A DNA stretch of 64,000 bases from Pseudomonas parafulva NBRC 16636 = DSM 17004 (lineage in GTDB: Bacteria; Pseudomonadota; Gammaproteobacteria; Pseudomonadales; Pseudomonadaceae). A program made the position numbers and the translations under genes. Below, in pieces: positions 55,860-64,000 of this stretch. The notes beneath the pieces were generated by a model. The model was not told the origin of the DNA. It saw only the letters and a list, made by a program, of their open reading frames with translations, and made no database searches. The stretch lies in contig NZ_BBIU01000017.1 of assembly GCF_000730645.1 (NCBI RefSeq), positions 62,001 to 126,000 of the forward strand, read 5' to 3'. Each line of letters begins with the position of its first letter. Position 1 is the first letter of the stretch.

Positions 55860-57422
55860 TCAAGCCGGCGCGGAGGTGCGGATCAGGTGGTCAAAGGCAG
55901 CCAGTGAAGCCTTGGCGCCCTCGCCCACGGCGATCACGATCTGCTTGTACGGCACGGTGGTCACGTCACCGGCGGCAAACACGCCAGGGATGCTGGTCTG
56001 CCCTTTGGCATCGACGATGATCTCGCCGCGGGGCGACAGCTCGACGGTACCCTTGAGCCAGTCGGTGTTGGGCAGCAGGCCGATCTGCACGAAGATGCCT
56101 TCCAGTGCCAGTTCGTGCTGCGCATCGGTGACGCGGTCCTTGTAACGCAGGCCGGTCACCTTCTCACCATCGCCCAGCACCTCGGTGGTCAGCGCGCTGG
56201 TGATCACCTTCACGTTGGGCAGGCTGTGCAGTTTGCGCTGCAGCACGGCATCGGCACGCAGTTGGCTGTCGAATTCGATCAGCGTTACCTGGGCCACGAT
56301 ACCGGCCAGGTCGATGGCCGCCTCCACCCCCGAGTTGCCGCCGCCAATCACCGCCACCCGCTTGCCCTTGAACAGCGGGCCATCGCAATGCGGGCAGTAG
56401 GCCACGCCACGGGCGCGGTATTGCTGCTCGCCCGGCACGTTCATTTCGCGCCAGCGGGCACCGGTGGCCAGGATCACGGTCTTGGCCTTCAGCGATGCCC
56501 CCCCTGCCAGCCGAACTTCGTGCAGGCCGCCGTCGGTAGCGGGGATCAGCGCTTCGCCCCGTTGCAGGTTCATGATGTCGACGTCGTACTGCTTGACGTG
56601 CTCTTCCAGCGCAGTGGCCAGTTTCGGGCCTTCGGTTTCCTGCACCGAAACGAAGTTTTCGATCGCCAGGGTGTCGAGCACCTGGCCCCCGAAACGCTCG
56701 GCAGCGACACCGGTGCGGATACCTTTGCGTGCGGCGTAGATAGCGGCCGAGGCGCCGGCCGGGCCACCGCCCACCACCAGTACATCGAACGCTTGCTTGG
56801 CGTTGATCTTCTCGGCCTGGCGTGCACCTGCACCGGTGTCGATCTTGCCGAGGATTTCCTCCAGGCCCATGCGGCCCTGGCCGAACACTTCACCGTTGAG
56901 GTAAACGCTGGGCACCGCCATGATCTGGCGTGCGTCCACTTCGGCCTGGAACAGCGCGCCGTCGATAGCCACATGCCGCACGTTGGGGTTGAGCACGGCC
57001 ATCAGGTTCAGCGCCTGGACCACGTCCGGGCAGTTCTGGCAGGACAGCGAGAAGTAGGTTTCGAAGGTGAACTCGCCTTCCAGCGCCTGGATCTGTTCGA
57101 TCACCTCAGCACTGGCCTTGGACGGGTGGCCACCCACTTGCAGCAACGCCAGCACCAGCGAGGTGAATTCGTGGCCCATGGGGATGCCGGCAAAGCGCAG
57201 GCTGATCTCACCGTTGGGGCGGTTCAGCGAGAACGAAGGCCGGCGCACGTCGTCGCCGTCTGCGCGCAAGGTAATCAGGTTGGACAGGCTGGCGATTTCC
57301 ACCAGCAGGTCATGCAATTCGCGGGACTTCGCGCCGTCGTCGAGGGAGGCAACAATCTCGATCGGCTGGGTGACCCGCTCCAGGTAGGTTTTCAGTTGCG
57401 AGTTAAGCGTGGCGTCCAACAT
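55860..57422 (-). CDS. ahpF: Alkyl hydroperoxide reductase, flavoprotein subunit
   Basis: 520 residues. The N-terminal tandem thioredoxin fold carries [15 protein letters not shown] (CxxC), followed by FAD-binding [20 protein letters not shown] near residue 213, the redox disulfide [12 protein letters not shown] near 344 and the NADH-binding [19 protein letters not shown]. It passes electrons from NADH to AhpC. It begins 124 bp after ahpC, beyond a terminator. Confidence 0.97.
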   Translation of the reverse strand: MLDATLNSQLKTYLERVTQPIEIVASLDDGAKSRELHDLLVEIASLSNLITLRADGDDVRRPSFSLNRPNGEISLRFAGIPMGHEFTSLVLALLQVGGHPSKASAEVIEQIQALEGEFTFETYFSLSCQNCPDVVQALNLMAVLNPNVRHVAIDGALFQAEVDARQIMAVPSVYLNGEVFGQGRMGLEEILGKIDTGAGARQAEKINAKQAFDVLVVGGGPAGASAAIYAARKGIRTGVAAERFGGQVLDTLAIENFVSVQETEGPKLATALEEHVKQYDVDIMNLQRGEALIPATDGGLHEVRLAGGASLKAKTVILATGARWREMNVPGEQQYRARGVAYCPHCDGPLFKGKRVAVIGGGNSGVEAAIDLAGIVAQVTLIEFDSQLRADAVLQRKLHSLPNVKVITSALTTEVLGDGEKVTGLRYKDRVTDAQHELALEGIFVQIGLLPNTDWLKGTVELSPRGEIIVDAKGQTSIPGVFAAGDVTTVPYKQIVIAVGEGAKASLAAFDHLIRTSAPA

Positions 57423-57452
57423 ACGGGCGATTCCTTTTACAAAACTCGGATA

Positions 57453-57486
57453 CAAAAACGCCCAGGCGAGGTCGCCCGGGCGTTTG
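57453..57486 (-). terminator. Intercistronic terminator between ahpC and ahpF
   Basis: AAACGCCCgGGCGA-CCT-CGCCtGGGCGTTTTTG on the minus strand: a long stem with a T5 tract, 31 bases before ahpF and 60 after ahpC. It should lower ahpF relative to ahpC transcription. Confidence 0.85.
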
Positions 57487-57546
57487 ACGGGGCGGTGCTG
57501 CATTCAGCTCTGGCGGCTGCACACCGCCCGCGGTTGCCACATGGCC

Positions 57547-58110
57547 TTAGATCTTGCCGACCAGGTCCAGCGACGGTGCCAGGGTGGCTTCGCCTTCTTT
57601 CCACTTGGCTGGGCACACTTCGCCTGGGTGGGCAGCTACGTATTGTGCAGCCTTGACCTTGCGCAGCAGCTCAGCGGCATCGCGGCCAACACCACCGTCG
57701 TTCAGTTCGACGATCTTGATCTGGCCTTCTGGGTTGATCACGAAGGTACCGCGGTCTGCCAGGCCGGCTTCTTCGATCAGCACGTCGAAGTTGCGGGAGA
57801 TGACGTGGGTCGGGTCACCGATCAGCGGGTACTGGATCTTGCCGATGGTGTCCGAGGTGTCGTGCCAGGCTTTGTGGGTGAAGTGGGTGTCGGTGGACAC
57901 ACCGTAGATCTCCACGCCCAGCTTCTGGAACTCGGCGTAGTTGTCAGCAAGGTCACCCAGTTCGGTCGGGCAGACGAAGGTGAAGTCGGCCGGGTAGAAG
58001 AACACCACGGACCACTTGCCTTTCAGGTCGGCTTCGCTGACCTGGACGAATTCGCCCTTGTGGTAGGCAGTAGCGTTGAACGGTTTGACCTGGCTGTTGA
58101 TGATAGGCAT
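57547..58110 (-). CDS. ahpC: Alkyl hydroperoxide reductase, peroxiredoxin subunit
   Basis: 187 residues of the 2-Cys peroxiredoxin group. Peroxidatic Cys in [20 protein letters not shown] near residue 47, resolving Cys in [14 protein letters not shown] near 166. It reduces organic hydroperoxides, hydrogen peroxide and peroxynitrite. The start at 58110 ([11 protein letters not shown]) has AAGGAG upstream. The 208 bp before it have TTTAT/TAGGAT-like -10 candidates and an ATAG-containing stretch that may be an OxyR site, not certain. Confidence 0.97.
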   Translation of the reverse strand: MPIINSQVKPFNATAYHKGEFVQVSEADLKGKWSVVFFYPADFTFVCPTELGDLADNYAEFQKLGVEIYGVSTDTHFTHKAWHDTSDTIGKIQYPLIGDPTHVISRNFDVLIEEAGLADRGTFVINPEGQIKIVELNDGGVGRDAAELLRKVKAAQYVAAHPGEVCPAKWKEGEATLAPSLDLVGKI

Positions 58111-58251
58111 GAGTAGCTCCTTCATGGGTTGGAATCAGTTGACGGAGAGAATCCTAACCGCTGGTCCCGATAAAGGCTCATTGGCAAACATGATGTTGAT
58201 GATTGGTTTTGGCTATGAAGGGAGTGGGGTTAGATCGATTGGTGAAGTTTT

Positions 58252-58275
58252 GGGGGGGCCGCTGGGCGGCCCCAA
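58252..58275 (-). terminator. GC-rich hairpin after gor
   Basis: GGGGCCGC-TGG-GCGGCCCC follows the gor stop by about 45 bp on the minus strand, next to a second palindrome GCGCGAGC/GCTCGCG (58277-58294). Confidence 0.55.
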
Positions 58276-58318
58276 TCGCGAGCTTTGCTCGCGCCTACGG
58301 GTTTTGTGGGGGGTTTGG

Positions 58319-59674
58319 TTAGCGGGTGATGGTGCGCAGGGTGACGAACTCTTCGGCGGCGGTTGGGTGCACGCCGATGGTTTCGTCGAACTGCTGCTTG
58401 GTGGCGCCGGCTTTCAACGCCACGCCCAGGCCCTGGATGATCTCGCCCGCGTCCGGGCCTACCATGTGGCAACCCAGCACCTTGTCGGTCTGGGCGTCCA
58501 CCACCAGCTTCATCAGGGTCTTTTCCTGAATATCTGTGAGGGTCAGCTTCATGGCGCGGAAGCGGCTTTCATAGACGTTGACCTTGTGCCCGGCTTCCAG
58601 CGCCTGCTCCTCGGTCAACCCGACCGTCCCGATCGGGGGCTGGCTGAAGACCGCAGTGGGGATGTTCTGGTAATCCACCGGCCGGTACTGCTCGGGTTTG
58701 AACAGGCGCCGCGCCACGGCCATGCCCTCGGCCAGGGCCACAGGGGTGAGCTGTACGCGCCCGATCACATCACCAATGGCCAGGATCGACGGTGCGGTGG
58801 TCTGGTACTGGTCGTCCACGCGCACATAGCCGCGCTCGTCCAGCTCGACGCCGGTGTTTTCCAGGCCCAGGTTGTCCAGCATGGGGCGCCGGCCGGTGGC
58901 ATAGAACACGCAGTCGGCCACCAGCTCGCGGCCATCCTTGAGCGTGGCTTTCAGGCTGCCGTCTTCAAGTTTGTCGATGCGCTGTATGTCGGCGTTGAAC
59001 TGCAGGTCCAGGCCGCGCTTTTCCAGTTCTTCCTTGAGGTGGGTACGTACCGAACCATCGAAGCCACGCAGGAACAGGTCACCGCGATACAGCAGCGTGG
59101 TAGCGGCGCCAAGGCCCTGGAAAATACCGGCGAACTCAACGGCGATGTAGCCACCGCCCACCACCAGCACGCGGCGGGGCAGGTCTTTGAGGTAGAAGGC
59201 TTCGTTGGAGGTGATCGCCAGGTCCTTGCCAGGTATATCCGGCACTTGCGGCCAGCCACCGGTGGCGATGAGGATATGCTCGGCGGTATAGCGCTGGCCC
59301 TCTACTTCCAGTTCATGGGCGCCGGTGATGCGCGCATGGCCCTGCAGCAAGGTAACGCCGCTGTTGACCAGCAGGTTGCGGTAGATGCCGTTGAGGCGTT
59401 CGATTTCGCGGTTCTTGTTGGCAATCAGCGTGCCCCAGTCGAAGTGCCCTTCTTCCAGCGACCAGCCGTAACCGGCTGCCTGTTCCAGCTCATCGGCCAC
59501 GTGCGCGCCGTACACCAGCAGCTTCTTGGGCACACACCCTACGTTGACGCAGGTGCCGCCCAGGTAGCGGCTCTCGGCCACGGCCACCTTGGCGCCGAAG
59601 CCTGCGGCAAAGCGCGCGGCACGCACCCCGCCCGAACCCGCACCAATCACGAACAGATCAAAATCGTAAGCCAC
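58319..59674 (-). CDS. gor: Glutathione-disulfide reductase
   Basis: 451 residues. FAD-binding [20 protein letters not shown], redox disulfide [14 protein letters not shown] near residue 46, NADPH-binding [20 protein letters not shown] near 173, and the C-terminal catalytic His in [15 protein letters not shown]. It regenerates glutathione in the cytoplasm. The start is GTG at 59674 (MAYDFDLFV), preceded by a GGGGGG stretch acting as ribosome site. It follows galU after a hairpin. Confidence 0.94.
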   Translation of the reverse strand: MAYDFDLFVIGAGSGGVRAARFAAGFGAKVAVAESRYLGGTCVNVGCVPKKLLVYGAHVADELEQAAGYGWSLEEGHFDWGTLIANKNREIERLNGIYRNLLVNSGVTLLQGHARITGAHELEVEGQRYTAEHILIATGGWPQVPDIPGKDLAITSNEAFYLKDLPRRVLVVGGGYIAVEFAGIFQGLGAATTLLYRGDLFLRGFDGSVRTHLKEELEKRGLDLQFNADIQRIDKLEDGSLKATLKDGRELVADCVFYATGRRPMLDNLGLENTGVELDERGYVRVDDQYQTTAPSILAIGDVIGRVQLTPVALAEGMAVARRLFKPEQYRPVDYQNIPTAVFSQPPIGTVGLTEEQALEAGHKVNVYESRFRAMKLTLTDIQEKTLMKLVVDAQTDKVLGCHMVGPDAGEIIQGLGVALKAGATKQQFDETIGVHPTAAEEFVTLRTITR

Positions 59675-59691
59675 GTTTACCCCCCAAAAAA

Positions 59692-59767
59692 AAGCTGCAA
59701 GCTTCAAGCCTCAAGCTGCAAGAAAAAGCAGCTCGGCTTGCAGCTTGCAGCTTGCGGCTTGACGCTT
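59692..59767. repeat. Imperfect inverted repeat of CAAGC heptamers
   Basis: Arm 59692-59722 and arm 59737-59767 are 31 nt each and complementary at about 25 positions. Each arm is built of CAAGCNN heptamers. The loop is ~14 nt. It begins at the galU stop and ends 18 bp before the gor start. Confidence 0.7.
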
Positions 59768-60605
59768 AGTAGGCCTTGCCGGTTTTGTAGTAGTTTTCGA
59801 AGCAGAAGTTGGTGGCGTCGATGTAGCCTTCGGCGCCGCCGCAGTCGAAACGCTGGCCCTTGAACTTGTAGGCGATTACACAACCGTTGCGTGCCTGGTG
59901 CAGCAGCGCGTCAGTGATCTGGATTTCGCCACCCTTGCCAGGTTCGGTGTTGGCAATGATGTCGAAGATGTCCGGGGTCAGGATGTAACGGCCGATGATG
60001 GCCAGGTTGGACGGGGCGTCCTCCGGGCTTGGCTTCTCGACCATGTTGGTGACGCGGAAGATATCGTCACGGATCATGTCGCCGGCGATCACACCGTACT
60101 TGTTGGTTTCCTGCGGGTCGACTTCCTGGATGGCAACGATCGAGCAGCGGAACTGGTTGTACAGCTTGACCATCTGGGTCAGTACGCCGTCACCTTCCGG
60201 GTTCACGCACAGGTCATCGGCCAGTACCACGGCGAACGGCTCGTCACCGATCAGCGGGCGGCCGGTGAGGATGGCGTGGCCCAGGCCTTTCATCTCGGTC
60301 TGACGGGTGTAGGAGAACGAGCACTCGTTCAGCAGGCGACGGATGCCTACCAGGTACTTCTCCTTGTCAGTGCCCTTGATCTGGTTTTCCAGCTCGTAGC
60401 TGATGTCGAAGTGGTCTTCCAGGGCGCGCTTGCCACGGCCGGTGACGATGGAGATTTCGCTAAGCCCTGCATCCAACGCTTCTTCGACGCCATACTGGAT
60501 CAGTGGCTTGTTGACCACCGGCAGCATTTCCTTGGGCATGGCTTTGGTAGCAGGCAGGAAGCGGGTGCCGTAGCCAGCTGCCGGGAACAAGCATTTCTTG
60601 ATCAT
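59766..60605 (-). CDS. galU: UTP-glucose-1-phosphate uridylyltransferase
   Basis: 279 residues. LFPAAGYGTRFLPATKAMPK near the N-terminus is the nucleotide-binding signature with catalytic Arg and Lys; FAVVLADDLCVNPEG holds the metal-binding Asp, and RFDCGGAEGYIDATNFCF is near the end. It makes UDP-glucose for lipopolysaccharide, exopolysaccharide and trehalose pathways. Confidence 0.97.
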   Translation of the reverse strand: MIKKCLFPAAGYGTRFLPATKAMPKEMLPVVNKPLIQYGVEEALDAGLSEISIVTGRGKRALEDHFDISYELENQIKGTDKEKYLVGIRRLLNECSFSYTRQTEMKGLGHAILTGRPLIGDEPFAVVLADDLCVNPEGDGVLTQMVKLYNQFRCSIVAIQEVDPQETNKYGVIAGDMIRDDIFRVTNMVEKPSPEDAPSNLAIIGRYILTPDIFDIIANTEPGKGGEIQITDALLHQARNGCVIAYKFKGQRFDCGGAEGYIDATNFCFENYYKTGKAY

Positions 60606-60825
60606 AAACGTCCTTAAAAAGGCTAGGGCCTGTGGATTGGCGCAGTCTAATCAGGCGGCGGTCACCTTACAATGCCCCACCCGCGGCCACACATTGGGAA
60701 AATAGAGGGAACGCGGGCGGGATAGTTCAAAAGGGGCCCCAACTTTCATGTGCCCGGCAGCGCCCATTGGCGATGAAACAACCGGCCCCGCCCCTTAACG
60801 GCGGCAAGGCCGGTTGTTCAATCAG
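60606..60825. other. galU promoter interval
   Basis: 220 bp without a gene. GGCAAGGCCGGTTG and CAACCGGCC (near 60780-60818) can pair as a terminator-like hairpin for the convergent-lying cytochrome gene's 3' side. No other feature recognised. Confidence 0.4.
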
Positions 60826-61740
60826 TCACCCCCCAGTGCCCTGCCCGATCAGTACACCGTCCACCTTCTGCCCGTACAGGTTGACGCCGTCGTTGGCGTG
60901 GAACTTCACACGGGTCTTCTCGATGGAGCCTTGCACCAGGCGCGGGTCCTGGGGCCGTTCATGGCGGTTGATCCATGCCGCCACGTCCCAGGCCTGCTGG
61001 TCGGTGAGGCTGCCGGGCTTGCCCAGCGGCATGTTGTACTTGATGAACGACGCTGCGGTGTTGATGCGGTGCATGCCGGCGCCCCAGTTGTAGGAGTCCT
61101 TGCCCCACAGCGGCGGCATCACGTACTCGCCAGCCACTTTTTGCCCTTCGCCCTGGTCACCGTGGCAAATCGCGCACTGCGCCTGGTACACCTGCTGGCC
61201 ACGGGCGAAGTCGTAGCCACCCGTGGGTTGGGGCACCTCCGGGTAACCGCGCCCGGCCAGTTCCACCCCCGTGGGCGCCTGGGTCGACAGCCAGTACGAG
61301 TACACCGCCAAAGCGGTCATCTGCGGGCTGTCGGCCGCGGGCGGCCTGCCGTTCATGCTGAACTGGAAGCAGCCCTGTATGCGCTCGGCATAGGTGTTTA
61401 CCTTGTTGTTTTTCTTGCGATAGGCCGGGTACATCGGGTACGCACCCCACAGCGGCGCCGAATGGGGCATGCGCCCCTGGTCCAGGTGGCAGTTGCTGCA
61501 GTTCATGCCGTTACCCACCGCATCGGGCATCAGGCGTCGGGTGTCGACGAACAGGGCATGCCCGTCGCGCACCATCTTGCCGAACGCATTGTCGGGCAGC
61601 TCGCCCTCGGCGGGCGGTACGAACTGCGGCGCGCGCTGGGCATCGGGCACGTTGAGCTGGGTCTGGTCTTCCATGGTGACGGGGCTGGCCTGGCTGGTGG
61701 CGGCGGCAAGCAGGAGCGTGGCGGGTATCAGCAGCTTCAT
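60826..61740 (-). CDS. tsdA: Thiosulfate dehydrogenase-like diheme cytochrome c
   Basis: 304 residues. Signal peptide MKLLIPATLLLAAATSQA. Two c-type haem sites, CSNCHLDQGR (residues ~80) and CAICHGDQGEG (~190). The segment SAPLWGAYPMYPAYRKKNNK then RIQGCFQFSMNG matches the TsdA region where a Cys is the distal haem ligand, the hallmark of this enzyme. It would oxidise two thiosulfates to tetrathionate in the periplasm, or the reverse. It overlaps the upstream tsdB-like gene by 4 bp. Confidence 0.82.
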   Translation of the reverse strand: MKLLIPATLLLAAATSQASPVTMEDQTQLNVPDAQRAPQFVPPAEGELPDNAFGKMVRDGHALFVDTRRLMPDAVGNGMNCSNCHLDQGRMPHSAPLWGAYPMYPAYRKKNNKVNTYAERIQGCFQFSMNGRPPAADSPQMTALAVYSYWLSTQAPTGVELAGRGYPEVPQPTGGYDFARGQQVYQAQCAICHGDQGEGQKVAGEYVMPPLWGKDSYNWGAGMHRINTAASFIKYNMPLGKPGSLTDQQAWDVAAWINRHERPQDPRLVQGSIEKTRVKFHANDGVNLYGQKVDGVLIGQGTGG

Positions 61741-62387
61741 GGGTTGACCTCCTGGCTGGCAGAACGGGCGAAGAACTCGGCCACGGCCTTGATCTCGTCA
61801 GCGGTCATGGCCTTGGCCACGCCTACCATCAGCTGGTTGGGGTCATTGCTGCGGCTGCCGTCGCGCCATGCGTCCAGTTGCGCCACCAGGTAACTGGCAG
61901 GCTGGCCGGTCAGTGGCGGGAAGTGCTCGCCGAGCCCTGCGCCACCCGGCCCGTGGCATTGCACGCACCCCGGGATCTGGCGGCTCCAGTCGCCGTACAG
62001 GGCCAGCCGTTCGGTTGGGTCATTGGCAATTTGCTGGCGCCGCAGGTGGCCGGCTGGTGCTTGAGGAAGGCTGGCCAGGTAGGTGCTGACTGCCTTGATT
62101 TCATCCTCGGTCAAGGCCTTGGCCACCGGCTCCATCACCGCCTGACGGCGGCTACCGGTGCGCCAGTCACGCAATTGCTTACCCAGGTAAGCGGCCGGCA
62201 ACCCCGCCAGGCGCGGGAAGCCGGCTGCCGCCATGCCCCCGCCGTCTGCACCATGGCAGGCGATGCACGCCAGTGCGGCGGGGTCGGCACCGCCCTGGGT
62301 AAATACCTTCTGACCATCGGCCGCCTGGGCGGCCGGCCAACTCAGCGCCAGCAGGCTGCCGAGCACCGCGCGTTTGAAGGGTGTCAT
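61737..62387 (-). CDS. tsdB: Diheme cytochrome c4-like, TsdB-type electron acceptor
   Basis: 216 residues. Signal peptide (FKRAVLGSLLALSWPAAQA), two haem sites (LACIACHGADGGG, PGCVQCHGPGGAG) each in a c4-type half with a downstream Met ligand region (AVMEPVAKALTEDEI; NQLMVGVAKAMTADEI). In organisms with tsdBA this protein takes electrons from TsdA. Coupled to tsdA through ATGA. GGAG lies upstream of the ATG. Confidence 0.82.
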   Translation of the reverse strand: MTPFKRAVLGSLLALSWPAAQAADGQKVFTQGGADPAALACIACHGADGGGMAAAGFPRLAGLPAAYLGKQLRDWRTGSRRQAVMEPVAKALTEDEIKAVSTYLASLPQAPAGHLRRQQIANDPTERLALYGDWSRQIPGCVQCHGPGGAGLGEHFPPLTGQPASYLVAQLDAWRDGSRSNDPNQLMVGVAKAMTADEIKAVAEFFARSASQEVNP

Positions 62388-62408
62388 CGCGAATCTCCTT
62401 TTCTATTG

Positions 62409-62468
62409 TTATATGCTTAGACCTAAAACATATAAGCAAAAGGAGCGCGACCCGTTGCGCTAGATCAA
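62409..62468 (-). promoter_or_regulatory. tsdBA promoter region with candidate ANR box and inverted repeat
   Basis: On the minus strand TTGATCTAGCGCAA (62468-62455) matches TTGAT-N4-ATCAA in 8 of 10 positions. Downstream, TTATATG (62409-62415) and CATATAA (62429-62435) form a 7-bp inverted repeat in an AT-rich stretch that likely contains the -10. Spacing would put the ANR box near -40. Confidence 0.45.
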
Positions 62469-62830
62469 CTTCCTGAAATGCACTGGGTGGTTGCCTTGCG
62501 CACGTCACCTGGACGCAACGGGAAGTTGCTCAGGCGCTCGTGCAGCTTCACGCTGCTGCCATTGCCACTGCCCCGCTCACCAATATCCAGCACCGCGGCC
62601 GGGCCAGCGCCTGGCGAGAACTTTTGCGGCACGATCAGCCGCAGGCCATCACCCCGTTTTTCTTCCAGCAGCGGCCCGCGGGAATCCGCAAGCCCGGCCT
62701 TCACGCAATCGGCGAATTCGCGGGGTGTCTTGCCCGAGATAACGTCCATCGTCTCGTGCGACTGTTCAATGTCCGACACGCTGGCACAACCTGCCAACGC
62801 CAGGGTCAGCGCTGCCACCATCCACTTCAT
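62465..62830 (-). CDS. Small lipoprotein of unknown function
   Basis: 121 residues. Lipobox LAGC (MKWMVAALTLALAGC). The mature part contains SHETMDVISGKTPREFADCV, LRLIVPQKFSPGAGPAAVLD and a final RKATTQCISG, with two Cys that may pair. Short Pseudomonas lipoproteins look like this; no function is known. GAGG lies eight bases before the ATG at 62830. A much longer frame exists but has no support. Confidence 0.75.
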   Translation of the reverse strand: MKWMVAALTLALAGCASVSDIEQSHETMDVISGKTPREFADCVKAGLADSRGPLLEEKRGDGLRLIVPQKFSPGAGPAAVLDIGERGSGNGSSVKLHERLSNFPLRPGDVRKATTQCISGS

Positions 62831-62989
62831 CTGTTGCACCTCAACCATTACCAGCCCTGTTCGACCGTGCCCGGGCGCATTTGCTCCCTGCTTTGGCAGA
62901 TTTATCCGCGCCCGTTGCGCGGGGCGGCGGCGTGCGTGCACATCGTGGTATCTTGCGCATTTGCAGAACCAGACTTTGCGGAGCCCCTC

Positions 62990-63292
62990 ATGAAATTCGT
63001 ACACCAGCGCGAGCACCTCAACGAGGACGACATCGTCGTCGTCGAGTGTTCCCAGCGCTGCAATATCCGCCTGATGAACGACGCCAACTTCCGCAGTTTC
63101 AAGAACGGCGGCCGTCACACCTACCACGGCGGGCATTTCGACAAGTTTCCAGCCAAGATCACCGTGCCCAGCACCGGCTTCTGGAACATCACCCTCGACA
63201 CGGTGACCACGCGCCCGATCTCGGTCACGCGCAAGCCCAGCCTGACCCACAAGATCAAGATCATCCGCCGTTCATCGTCGAAACTCAGCTAA
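62990..63292 (+). CDS. DUF1883 family protein
   Basis: 100 residues, MKFVHQREHLNEDDIVVVEC, NIRLMNDANFRSFKNGGRHT, then a basic end (KIKIIRRSSS). All-beta, soluble. Related domains occur with TIR or other signalling domains, but here it is alone. GGAG precedes the ATG. The next gene begins 7 bp downstream. Confidence 0.82.
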   Translation: MKFVHQREHLNEDDIVVVECSQRCNIRLMNDANFRSFKNGGRHTYHGGHFDKFPAKITVPSTGFWNITLDTVTTRPISVTRKPSLTHKIKIIRRSSSKLS

Positions 63293-63299
63293 GGCCACC

Positions 63300-63470
63300 A
63301 TGACCCAGACCATCAAGTACGTGATCAAATACAAACTCGACGGCCAGCGCCGCTGGGATTTCGCATTGATGCAGGATGATTCGCAGGCTCAGGCCTTGGA
63401 CGCCCTGCGCAAGATCCATGGCGAGGACGCCGACAAGATCAGCGACATCCAGGTCAGCAAGGCCCTCTGA
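63300..63470 (+). CDS. Small conserved protein downstream of DUF1883
   Basis: 56 residues: MTQTIKYVIKYKLDGQRRWD, then FALMQDDSQAQALDALRKIH and SDIQVSKAL. Beta-alpha-beta pattern. Short spacing to the DUF1883 gene suggests an operon. Function unknown. Confidence 0.7.
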   Translation: MTQTIKYVIKYKLDGQRRWDFALMQDDSQAQALDALRKIHGEDADKISDIQVSKAL

Positions 63471-63514
63471 CAACCGCTGCCGTCCCCCGCCTGTTGCACC
63501 ACAAGGAGCATTGC

Positions 63515-64000
63515 ATGAGCCGTTGGCCCGATCGCCGTATCCTCGATTTGCTGGGCATCGAAGTGCCCATCTTGCAGGCGCCGATGGCGGGGGCGACAGG
63601 TTCGGCCATGGCGATCGCCGTGGCTGAGGCAGGCGGGCTGGGGGCTTTGCCGTGTGCCATGCTCACTGGCGAGCAGGTACGGCAAGAAGTGGCCACTTTT
63701 CGCCACGCCTGCCCGGGCCGCCCGTTGAACCTCAACTTCTTCTGCCACACCCCACCCGCCCCGGATGCCGCAGCAGATCAACGCTGGAAGCAGGCGCTCG
63801 AACCGTACTACCGGGAGCTGGGCGCTGACTTCGATGCGCCAACGCCGGTGTCCAACCGTGAACCGTTTGACGAGCAGAGCTGCCAGCTGGTGGAGCAGGT
63901 ACGCCCAGAGGTGGTCAGCTTCCACTTCGGCCTGCCCTCTGCCGCCTACCTGCAGAGGGTCAAAGCCACGGGTGCCAAGGTGCTGTCCAGCGCGACCACC
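63515..64000 (+). CDS. Nitronate monooxygenase (3' truncated by window)
   Basis: The first 162 codons are visible. MSRWPDRRILDLLGIEVPIL and QAPMAGATGSAMAIAVAEAG then GLGALPCAML give the FMN-binding TIM-barrel start of the NMO/2-nitropropane dioxygenase family. It oxidises nitronates to aldehyde and nitrite. AAGGAG lies before the ATG. The catalytic His region lies outside. Confidence 0.88.
   Translation, partial: MSRWPDRRILDLLGIEVPILQAPMAGATGSAMAIAVAEAGGLGALPCAMLTGEQVRQEVATFRHACPGRPLNLNFFCHTPPAPDAAADQRWKQALEPYYRELGADFDAPTPVSNREPFDEQSCQLVEQVRPEVVSFHFGLPSAAYLQRVKATGAKVLSSATT

Noticed and set aside
58150..58250. OxyR site upstream of ahpC
   Set aside because: An ATAG half-site is visible but the four-part spacing could not be fitted with confidence.
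62831..63250. Long N-terminal extension of the lipoprotein frame
   Set aside because: Antisense to the DUF1883 gene, and the lipobox signal starts at 62830 with a good ribosome site.

Overview
The window reads as chromosomal DNA of a Pseudomonas of the P. putida group. This rests on high GC with long antisense shadow frames, the conserved Pseudomonas order thrS-infC-rpmI-rplT-pheS-pheT-ihfA-merR-tRNA-Pro, GCGGGTTTACCCGCGAA-type REP elements, and neighbours I recognise from that group (rbs operon, ansB, endA, puuB-like, sstT, ahpCF, gor, galU). All gene names are from memory of families; nothing was searched.

Layout. 1-6.0 kb: the end of an autotransporter, then a small catabolic-looking cluster (class II aldolase, orphan PotD-like binding protein, TMADH/old-yellow-enzyme-type oxidoreductase, XRE-cupin regulator). 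6.1-9.8 kb: GNAT, DUF6998-like protein, metY, membrane protein. 9.8-14.4 kb: an accessory stretch with two copies of a module made of a structured ~200-nt leader, a DUF6124-like gene and a DUF3077-like gene, surrounded by decayed genes (LprI-like, SDR, two GNAT remnants). 14.4-24.9 kb: HNH endonuclease, a tmRNA 3'-end scar, a frameshifted integrase cut by an IS3-family element, and a type I restriction-modification locus (hsdM, hsdS, remnant, hsdR), ending next to tRNA-Pro. 24.9-32.4 kb: core translation genes, all on the minus strand. 32.7-34.7 kb: small envelope proteins, a cold-shock protein and duplicated REP blocks. 34.7-41.6 kb: a complete ribose operon (rbsBACRKD) ending in an exported nucleoside hydrolase, with a promoter and a palindromic operator. 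41.9-48.8 kb: asparaginase, outer-membrane protein, TonB receptor, an SOS-box-controlled DUF1654-endonuclease I pair, SPOR lipoprotein, two tRNA-Val(GAC). 49-55.8 kb: PuuB-like oxidase, inactive C39-like lipoprotein, TerC, NhaR-like regulator, SstT, YceH. 55.8-64 kb: ahpCF, gor, galU, a TsdBA-like cytochrome pair, small proteins and a partial nitronate monooxygenase.

How genes work together. The exported nucleoside hydrolase could release ribose in the periplasm for RbsBAC, with RbsD and RbsK feeding ribose 5-phosphate into metabolism and RbsR repressing from the operator. AhpCF and Gor form a redox-defence block. TsdB and TsdA probably convert thiosulfate to tetrathionate. The DUF1654-EndA pair appears induced by DNA damage.

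The most notable candidate for something undescribed is the duplicated leader before the DUF6124/DUF3077 pair. Two long, perfectly kept stems are interleaved in a pseudoknot order, and a separate hairpin encloses the Shine-Dalgarno sequence in both copies although its sequence has changed.
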